Source: Acinetobacter tibetensis
Lineage (GTDB): Bacteria > Pseudomonadota > Gammaproteobacteria > Pseudomonadales > Moraxellaceae
Length of the DNA stretch: 64,000 bases
NCBI RefSeq assembly: GCF_023824315.1
Contig: NZ_CP098732.1
Coordinates: forward strand, 2,046,001 to 2,110,000
Direction of reading: 5' to 3'
The notes below the pieces were generated by a model. The model saw only the letters and a program-made list of their open reading frames with translations. It was not told where the DNA came from and searched no databases. Numbering within the stretch: position 1 is the stretch's first letter; each line of letters starts with the position of its first letter. Both the position numbers and the translations under genes were made by a program. This document shows, piece after piece, positions 48,079 to 55,073 of the stretch.

Positions 48079-48200
48079 ATGAATCGAGTAAATATCTTGC
48101 TCTGGGTTGATCCCAATACTCAATGGTATGCGCAAACAAGAACGAAATCCAACTTACTCAGACAGCTATTCAGTACTGTTTAATGATGAATACTTGTGCA
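48079..48200 (+). pseudogene. IS5-family transposase remnant
   Basis: Three overlapping frames together give the N-terminal region of an IS5/IS903-type transposase. The first is NRVNILLWVDPNTQWYAQT, the second RKQERNPTYSD and the third EIQLTQTAIQYCLMM. This matches the family pattern W-x-D-x-x-T-Q-W-Y-A, then G-R-x-x-x-Y-S-D, then T-A-I-x-x-C-L-x-x-K. At least two frameshifts separate the parts and the DDE domain is gone. I see no terminal inverted repeats. It is a short fossil in the stretch 47849-48501. Confidence 0.65.
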
Positions 48201-48238
48201 ACTAAGCTGAAGTTCAATTAAAAGATGGGCGTCGTAGA

Positions 48239-48445
48239 ATGGAGAAATTTATAGGGATTATTGATAATGTTCTACATGTTTTAGCAATTAATGGTTGTGG
48301 GCGAATTCTTATTGCTCTGGAGGATATAGAAAGACTCTTTTCCTGTGCTCAAAATAGTTCCATCTTGCAGACATCATCACAATATACATCTCATGGATTA
48401 ATGCTCGTTCACACGAATATCCATGTAAAAAAAACCATCAAATGA
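48239..48445 (+). other. Short open frame of doubtful status
   Basis: 68 codons, MEKFIGIIDNVLHVLAINGC then GRILIALEDIERLFSCAQNS. There is no clear ribosome site. The frame runs into a terminator hairpin, and it follows directly on the IS5 remnant. It may be another gene fragment. The family is unrecognised. Confidence 0.25.
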
Positions 48446-48456
48446 TGGTTTTTTTA
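48427..48456. terminator. Bidirectional terminator
   Basis: AAAAAAAACCATCA-A-TGATGGTTTTTTT: perfect stem with A and T runs, 46 bp past the stop of the DUF2147 gene on the minus strand. Confidence 0.88.
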
Positions 48457-48501
48457 GAAATCAACAAAAGTGGTTTACGACAGCCACATTCGGAGAGTTA
48501 T

Positions 48502-48957
48502 TTATAATTTCTTCCAAGTCATGATTGTCGTGGTGTTATCAGACTTTGACTTACCAAAAACCTTCATTTGCTCACCAGTATTACTTAGATCTGCATTAAT
48601 AATATAAACAAGGCCATTTTGTGGGTTAACCCATACCCCATTATTAAACTTATTTTTTGATGTTGCCTGCATATTCGTGAGGATTTCTAAACCAAACAAA
48701 TATTTATTTTTTAATGCCCCTGTACACTTCGTACAGACATCTGCCGCTAGTGTACCCGGTAATGCATACGACTTAGTGATAGCTGCACTATATTGTTGAG
48801 TCTTAGAATTCTTACGAATTGCAATTTCTGTAATGTAATTTCCAGATTTATCATCAATTACCTTCCATGAGCCTAATAGTTGATCAACAGGCATTGCTGC
48901 TAAAAATTGAGTTGAACCTAACAATAAAGTCGAAGCAAATAAAATTTTAAATTTCAT
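48502..48957 (-). CDS. Secreted DUF2147-family protein
   Basis: 151 residues. Signal peptide MKFKILFASTLLLGSTQFLA with cleavage likely after AAA/AM near residue 21. The mature part follows the DUF2147 pattern: LLGSWKVIDDKSGNYITEIA, an intervening CTKCTGA with two Cys, LFGLEILTNM, NGVWVNPQNGLVYIINADLS, and the end KVFGKSKSDNTTTIMTWKKL. DUF2147 proteins are small periplasmic or secreted beta-rich proteins of unknown role. It lies alone beside the leader-distal end of the CRISPR array. Confidence 0.8.
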   Translation of the reverse strand: MKFKILFASTLLLGSTQFLAAMPVDQLLGSWKVIDDKSGNYITEIAIRKNSKTQQYSAAITKSYALPGTLAADVCTKCTGALKNKYLFGLEILTNMQATSKNKFNNGVWVNPQNGLVYIINADLSNTGEQMKVFGKSKSDNTTTIMTWKKL

Positions 48958-49120
48958 AAAATTGTCATATATTAAAAAGCCTCGGGATTATAGCAAAGCA
49001 CATCTCCGATAGAATTATTAATTTAAATCATATGCATAGTTTGCTGAAATCGTATCCAGCTTCCTTTTTTAAATCCTTATAGTTTACTTGAGCTTGGCAT
49101 AGCGTGTATTCATCTAGTCA

Positions 49121-52100
49121 TTTCTAAGCTGCCTACATGGCAGTGAACATATTATAGTGATGTTTATTGTTTAAAATTAAATTTCTAAGCTGCCTACATG
49201 GCAGTGAACATGCCATAGATAAAAAGATCGAACTGGAGACATTTCTAAGCTGCCTACATGGCAGTGAACTTGGTATGTTGGATGTTCATTAATAGCAAGT
49301 ATTTCTAAGCTGCCTGCATGGCAGTGAACGGGGTTATCCGCTTGGCTGGGGTCCATTGATTTTTCTAAGCTGCCTGCATGGCAGTGAACAAATTAATAGT
49401 AAAACACTCACTTTACAGTCTTTTCTAAGCTGCCTGCATGGCAGTGAACTCCAAATTCAAATTGGTATTTTCTATGTGACTTTTCTAAGCTGCCTGCATG
49501 GCAGTGAACAAGAAATGATTCGATATTTTTTAAGTCTGGATTTTCTAAGCTGCCTGCATGGCAGTGAACGTACATCAAATCAATGGCTTCTTTGTTATGG
49601 ATTTCTAAGCTGCCTGCATGGCAGTGAACTATCAGATAGATACTGATGTACTGCTGTTTGATTTCTAAGCTGCCTACATGGCAGTGAACTGGGATTGGAG
49701 AATAATTATGCGGTTTTGAGTTTTCTAAGCTGCCTACATGGCAGTGAACGTACGTTTAAACCAGGAATTACCAATGATCGTTTTCTAAGCTGCCTACATG
49801 GCAGTGAACGCGCTGATTATCGAAGATGATTTAATTAAGTGTTTCTAAGCTGCCTACATGGCAGTGAACCGAAAGCGGTCTTCACCGCCACAAAATGGGC
49901 ATTTTCTAAGCTGCCTACATGGCAGTGAACAGATTGATATTGCTCGAGGTGTGACGATTAATTTTCTAAGCTGCCTACATGGCAGTGAACCGCTCGATGA
50001 CGAACACTCGTGCTCAGCAGATTTTCTAAGCTGCCTACATGGCAGTGAACTACAACTTAATAAAGAACCTACCAAAGCAATATTTCTAAGCTGCCTACAT
50101 GGCAGTGAACTTGCTTTAACAACACACCATCGTTTTCTGTCATTTCTAAGCTGCCTACATGGCAGTGAACAAAAAGTAGGCATGAAAGCCGAACAGCGTG
50201 ATTTTCTAAGCTGCCTACATGGCAGTGAACCTTGAAATATAAATTAATCTGCTGAAGTGTAATTTCTAAGCTGCCTACATGGCAGTGAACTGATAGTAAG
50301 CCAAATAGCCTTTACTATTCATTTTCTAAGCTGCCTACATGGCAGTGAACATGAGGCTATAACGAGATCTGAAGCTGTTTTATTTCTAAGCTGCCTACAT
50401 GGCAGTGAACTTTAATCCAGACCATGCAACAATCTCCCCATCTTTCTAAGCTGCCTACATGGCAGTGAACGTGCAATTAAAGACTTATCACCATAACCTT
50501 TATTTCTAAGCTGCCTACATGGCAGTGAACAATAACGTAGACCGACCATTTAAATATCTAGTTTTCTAAGCTGCCTACATGGCAGTGAACTTGTTGATGT
50601 GTTCTTTAGTTCGGATTTAAAATTTCTAAGCTGCCTACATGGCAGTGAACAAAAACACCCTCCGCATATTCAGAATAGCTTTTTTCTAAGCTGCCTACAT
50701 GGCAGTGAACAAAAACACCCTCCGCATATTCAGAATAGCTTTTTTCTAAGCTGCCTACATGGCAGTGAACTCTGTTGCTGCGGGCTCAACAAACTCATTC
50801 ACTTTCTAAGCTGCCTACATGGCAGTGAACATCGACCTTATAATTATTTTGCGAATGATAATTTTCTAAGCTGCCTACATGGCAGTGAACTATTATACAT
50901 TATACGAAATATCGTATATTAATTTCTAAGCTGCCTACATGGCAGTGAACGAAATAAGTTTGATATGTTCGGTACTTCTACTTTTCTAAGCTGCCTACAT
51001 GGCAGTGAACCGTTGAGAATAGATTGCTGACATTCTGGTTTTTTTCTAAGCTGCCTACATGGCAGTGAACGTGTGATTTCGCTTGAGCAATTACATCAGC
51101 AATTTCTAAGCTGCCTACATGGCAGTGAACGTGTGTATGTACATTGGCTGAGTGATAGAGATTTTCTAAGCTGCCTACATGGCAGTGAACAGTGAGTAAA
51201 ATTTGAAAGCGTTATTTGCCTTTTTCTAAGCTGCCTACATGGCAGTGAACGGTGCGCTAAAAAACTAATCCGCTTCTTTGGATTTCTAAGCTGCCTACAT
51301 GGCAGTGAACCAGTTGAGCCGACTTGTCCGTATTCTTCCAACTTTCTAAGCTGCCTACATGGCAGTGAACCACCAACTCGCTATTGTTTGGTCAGCGTGG
51401 TATTTCTAAGCTGCCTACATGGCAGTGAACTTATTCATTGTCCTTAAAGCCTATCCGCAATTTTTCTAAGCTGCCTACATGGCAGTGAACCAGCACTTCA
51501 AGTATCTGCATAAGCAGAATATTTTCTAAGCTGCCTACATGGCAGTGAACGTAATAACATTAGAGAGTAAACCCGTGAGGTACTTTCTAAGCTGCCTACA
51601 TGGCAGTGAACAAACCCCATCCTAAAGCTACAGAAGCGGAAAATTTCTAAGCTGCCTACATGGCAGTGAACGTCGTTCTAACGCAGAGATTGTAAAGCTT
51701 TATTTTCTAAGCTGCCTACATGGCAGTGAACTTGAGAAATGATTGCTAAGTGGTTGTCTGTTGTTTCTAAGCTGCCTACATGGCAGTGAACCACCTACAT
51801 AAATCTGGTAATCTTGTACCCAATTTCTAAGCTGCCTACATGGCAGTGAACTTGGCGAGCATGGAACAAGTTGCAGTTTAGTCTTTCTAAGCTGCCTACA
51901 TGGCAGTGAACTGATTGCTGTTCAGTCTATGTTTTTCCTAAATTTTCTAAGCTGCCTACATGGCAGTGAACGGACACATAACAAAGCTTTTAACTCTTAT
52001 TAATTTCTAAGCTGCCTACATGGCAGTGAACAAAACCTACTGTTACGTAGCGTGAGCAGTCTTTTTCTAAGCTGCCTACATGGCAGTGAACAAATCAATC

Positions 52101-52331
52101 AAATATGTGAGTATTGTGATGATTTTCTAAGCTGCCTACATGGCAGTGAACTTAAATATCGGGCTTCGTCTAGATGAAGCTTTTTTCTAAGCTGCCTACA
52201 TGGCAGTGAACAATACCGACAAAGTAGAGGAAGCTTAAATATCTTTCTAAGCTGCCTACATGGCAGTGAACATTAAAAGCCACCATTTCGGTGGTTTTTT
52301 TATTTTCTAAGCTGCCTACATGGCAGTGAAC
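49121..52331 (-). CRISPR. Type I-F CRISPR array, 54 repeats and 53 spacers
   Basis: The 28-bp repeat in crRNA sense (minus strand) starts GTTCACTGCC and ends GCTTAGAAA, with the CTGCC-ATGTA-GGCAG stem-loop cut by Cas6f. I count repeats starting at 49121, 49182, then every 60 bp to 49842, then 49903 to 51523, then 51584 to 52304. Spacers are 32 nt except three of 33 nt (49149-49181, 49870-49902, 51551-51583). Six consecutive repeats (starting 49302 to 49602) have loop ATGCA instead of ATGTA. Spacers at 50651-50682 and 50711-50742 are identical. Repeat orientation and the leader place the newest spacers at the right end. Confidence 0.98.
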
Positions 52332-52462
52332 AGTAATTTTATAGCAAAAAATAAAGTTATAACAGTGAGTTAATACTAAAAATCCATAAAAGACCCAAGT
52401 TTTAACTCACGTTTATAACCTATTGATTTTATTAAGCTGTTAAAGAATGAAAAAATATTGGG
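52332..52462 (-). promoter_or_regulatory. CRISPR leader with a long inverted repeat
   Basis: 131 A+T-rich bases between the cas6f stop codon and the first repeat; transcription of the array is expected to start here on the minus strand. An inverted repeat of 18 bp with two mismatches lies inside: GTTATAACAGTGAGTTAA (52356-52373) and TTAACTCACGTTTATAAC (52402-52419), 28 bp apart. Its inner 9 bp (GTGAGTTAA) are perfect. It may be a binding site for IHF, a regulator or the Cas1-Cas2-3 integrase; its role is not known. Confidence 0.75.
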
Positions 52463-53050
52463 TTAAAATTCAGGTACGGAACTCTGTGAACTTAAACCAT
52501 AGGTACTAAAAACCTGACTTTCAGATTGTTCAGCATTTTTCTTTTCTATAAAAAGTTTAAACATTTGATCTGAAGTTAAACTTTTCATTTGGACAAATGG
52601 CAGATCCGTTGTTGTAACAACATTGCTATAACGAGCCAAAGCTTCATCAAAACCAATATCACCGCGTTTTACGCGATGGCGCGCCAAACGTTCGGCATTG
52701 GTTTTCACTTGCTTACGTTTATAGATGGCATAACTTTTTATATTCTCTGGGACTTCTCGAATAGAAGTGATGTGAACATAATCAGTGAATCGATCTAACC
52801 ATTTTTTAAGATCAAGTTTTTTCAAATCAGCTTCATTTTGAGCAAAAAGTCGAAGCTTTGTACCTAAAAACCCAATACTTTTTTCCTGATTAAAACGATA
52901 TTGGGGAAAAGATACGCCAATATTTACCTTATCATTTATGTCTTTTACTTCAGCAAAAGCAATGTGCAATTGTGTATAAAGTTTCGACCATAATTGATAA
53001 GTCACCAATTCAGGATTTTCGATTAAGGTCACCTCAATATAATATTTCAT
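52463..53050 (-). CDS. cas6f: CRISPR endoribonuclease Cas6f (Csy4)
   Basis: 195 residues. It cuts the crRNA precursor in each repeat and stays bound to the 3' hairpin. His29 (YTQLHIAF) lies at the position of the catalytic His of Csy4. The Gly-rich GFLGTKLRLFA is near residue 60-70. A basic helix for the RNA groove is RKQVKTNAERLARHRVKRGD (about residues 112-131). The C-terminal FSTYGLSSQ matches the family end. GAGGTGATCG precedes the ATG. It is the last gene of the cas operon and abuts the array leader. Confidence 0.95.
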   Translation of the reverse strand: MKYYIEVTLIENPELVTYQLWSKLYTQLHIAFAEVKDINDKVNIGVSFPQYRFNQEKSIGFLGTKLRLFAQNEADLKKLDLKKWLDRFTDYVHITSIREVPENIKSYAIYKRKQVKTNAERLARHRVKRGDIGFDEALARYSNVVTTTDLPFVQMKSLTSDQMFKLFIEKKNAEQSESQVFSTYGLSSQSSVPEF

Positions 53051-53058
53051 CGATCACC

Positions 53059-54069
53059 TCATCGAATATCTATAACATAAGCAAGACCTTTTTTACCTAA
53101 GTAAAAAGATGATACGCCTGCATTCTCAATTTTTTCTTCCAAATCTTTAGCCTGATCTTTAGAAAGATGAAGCGTAATTTCCAAACGACCACTCGCTTTT
53201 GTTAAGAAGTTTTTAACTTTACCTTCACCTGCTAAAAAATCATTCTTGATATATGGATTTCCCCAAATGATTTTTTTATTTCCAGTTGTATAACGATCCA
53301 TAAAGTCTTTCTTCGTAAATCCTCTTTTTGAAATACCACTTAACCCACCAGATTTTGTCAAAATTTCTGAAAGATCATAATGCTGAGCAAGCCTAGAGAT
53401 TTGTATATATAAAGCCGAAGTATAAAAACTAACTGGTGTGAACAAACCTTTTGCTGTCAATTTGAAATCAACATCAGGAAAGTTTTGTACAATATACTCA
53501 TATGCTTTTTGTAATTCATCTACAAGTTCAATTGGCTTTAAGGCATTCAGTTCCTCTAACTGGTTAATGACAATCAAAGGATCTAATACCTCATCAAATG
53601 ATGGGAATCGATAGTTTTCATCTAATATAAATTGGACAACAGTATCAATATCCTGAAAAAGTATTCCCCAAAGCCTAGATGAAAATTCAGACGTAAAAGC
53701 TTTATCCTGAGCTTTGATCATTCCTGTAAATGCATTTTGATCTGTACTTCCCGATATATTTCGCAAAAATATTATTTCCTGATCAAGTACAGCAATATCT
53801 TTAATATCGCTCTCATTCAAGGTTTCTTCAATTTCTTTAAAATAATAATCTTTACGACTTCTTGCATCATATAATTTTCGCTGATCACCAATCAAACGAT
53901 TTAATATCCCCATTACAGTATTTTTAGTAATAGCCCTTGCCTTATAATTATTCGCTTTTTTATCACCCAAAGCAGTCATTGAACCGATAAAATTTCTTTT
54001 AACGGTATTATCTTCACCATCCAAAAATGAATTTCGCCATGAAGACTCATATTCAATAATGATTTGCAT
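53059..54069 (-). CDS. cas5fv: Type I-Fv Cas5fv
   Basis: 336 residues. It recalls the Cas5fv protein of the Shewanella putrefaciens I-Fv system: MQIIIEYESSWRNSFLDGED, then TVMGILNRLIGDQRKLYDAR (about residues 49-68), FLRNISGSTDQNAFTGMIKA, SGGLSGISKRGFTKKDFMDR and YTTGNKKIIWGNPYIKNDF. It ends VSSFYLGKKGLAYVIDIR. In that system Cas5fv caps the 5' end of the crRNA, and an inserted helical domain takes over PAM recognition from the missing Cas8f. It is unlike Csy2 of standard I-F1. GGGGTGATTT precedes the ATG, and it starts 11 bp after cas7fv. Confidence 0.92.
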   Translation of the reverse strand: MQIIIEYESSWRNSFLDGEDNTVKRNFIGSMTALGDKKANNYKARAITKNTVMGILNRLIGDQRKLYDARSRKDYYFKEIEETLNESDIKDIAVLDQEIIFLRNISGSTDQNAFTGMIKAQDKAFTSEFSSRLWGILFQDIDTVVQFILDENYRFPSFDEVLDPLIVINQLEELNALKPIELVDELQKAYEYIVQNFPDVDFKLTAKGLFTPVSFYTSALYIQISRLAQHYDLSEILTKSGGLSGISKRGFTKKDFMDRYTTGNKKIIWGNPYIKNDFLAGEGKVKNFLTKASGRLEITLHLSKDQAKDLEEKIENAGVSSFYLGKKGLAYVIDIR

Positions 54070-54080
54070 AAATCACCCCA

Positions 54081-55058
54081 TTATTGTGCTTCGAAGTAAA
54101 CGGCATAATCCATTTGCGGTTCTAAATTTGCTTGTTCAGGCGAACGCTTAATACGCATCATTTTATTACTGTCATTATAATCAACTTCTACTGATTCAAC
54201 GTACATATAGCCTTTTGCCTGCTTAATACTCAATTCACGTAATAAATTTAATGTTTCATTTACCAGAATATCTATTGCAGTGTTATCTAATAAAATTCCC
54301 ACTTCCCCTTCTTCAAAAATTGTACCTTTACGGACATAATTCGGATGGAAAACTGCTTTAGGTTGACGACTTGCGTCCAATTGTTGAATAAATTCTTGTA
54401 CGGTTTCGGCAATTTTTTCACCTTCACCTTCTTTAATAATCATGGATGCACGATCAAATTTTTTATCCAGTGAAATAAATTCTAATTGTTCAATACTAAT
54501 TGAACCATAAGCCACATATTCAGTATCGCCAAAGGTAGTTTTTGAATAGAAAGAGTTGCTTGCAACATCTTTCCCTTTATCATCTTTACCTTTTTCTTTA
54601 GAACCTGAACGCCCCATTTGTTCAAAGTTACCATTACCCAACTGATCAATAAAATCTGTAATCAACAATGGGCTTGTACGTTTACATTGACTTGATGGCA
54701 CAACATAACCACGAATTAAACCTGTGATTGATGCTAGTACATCAATCAAGTTTTTATCTTTGGCATAATGTAAATCATATGCTTGGTCACGGAACAAATG
54801 ATGACGAATACAGTTTTGACTGATATATAAAGGCGTTTTCGAAAAGTCGATATCTGATGCTTCTTTCTTATATTTATAACCTGTTTCTTTAATTCTACCT
54901 GTTAAATTAGAATAACCACGTAATTTAGGTAAACTATGATTATCTACAGTCGTACCATCATCACCTGTTAATGTCGTTGGACCATTCCAATTCACAACGC
55001 CATAACCATATGCTGTAATTTTAAAATCTACGCTTTTAATTCCTGTAACTTTTGACAT
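54081..55058 (-). CDS. cas7fv: Type I-Fv backbone protein Cas7fv
   Basis: 325 residues. Backbone subunit that polymerises along the crRNA. The sequence recalls Cas7fv rather than Csy3: [60 protein letters not shown] (about residues 76-95), [20 protein letters not shown] and [20 protein letters not shown]. The region around residues 148-172 is a Lys/Gly/Asp-rich stretch ([20 protein letters not shown]), probably a flexible loop. GAGGGTGAAAAA precedes the ATG. It lies between cas2-3 (15 bp) and cas5fv (11 bp). Confidence 0.92.
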   Translation of the reverse strand: MSKVTGIKSVDFKITAYGYGVVNWNGPTTLTGDDGTTVDNHSLPKLRGYSNLTGRIKETGYKYKKEASDIDFSKTPLYISQNCIRHHLFRDQAYDLHYAKDKNLIDVLASITGLIRGYVVPSSQCKRTSPLLITDFIDQLGNGNFEQMGRSGSKEKGKDDKGKDVASNSFYSKTTFGDTEYVAYGSISIEQLEFISLDKKFDRASMIIKEGEGEKIAETVQEFIQQLDASRQPKAVFHPNYVRKGTIFEEGEVGILLDNTAIDILVNETLNLLRELSIKQAKGYMYVESVEVDYNDSNKMMRIKRSPEQANLEPQMDYAVYFEAQ

Positions 55059-55073
55059 TTTTTCACCCTCTTT

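Noticed and set aside
49356..50922. ORFs with repeated FLSCLHGSE units
   Set aside because: They are translations of the CRISPR repeats and spacers, not proteins.
51096..51341. Minus-strand ORF with repeated SLPCRQLRK units
   Set aside because: It is the other-strand translation of CRISPR repeats; the array explains it.
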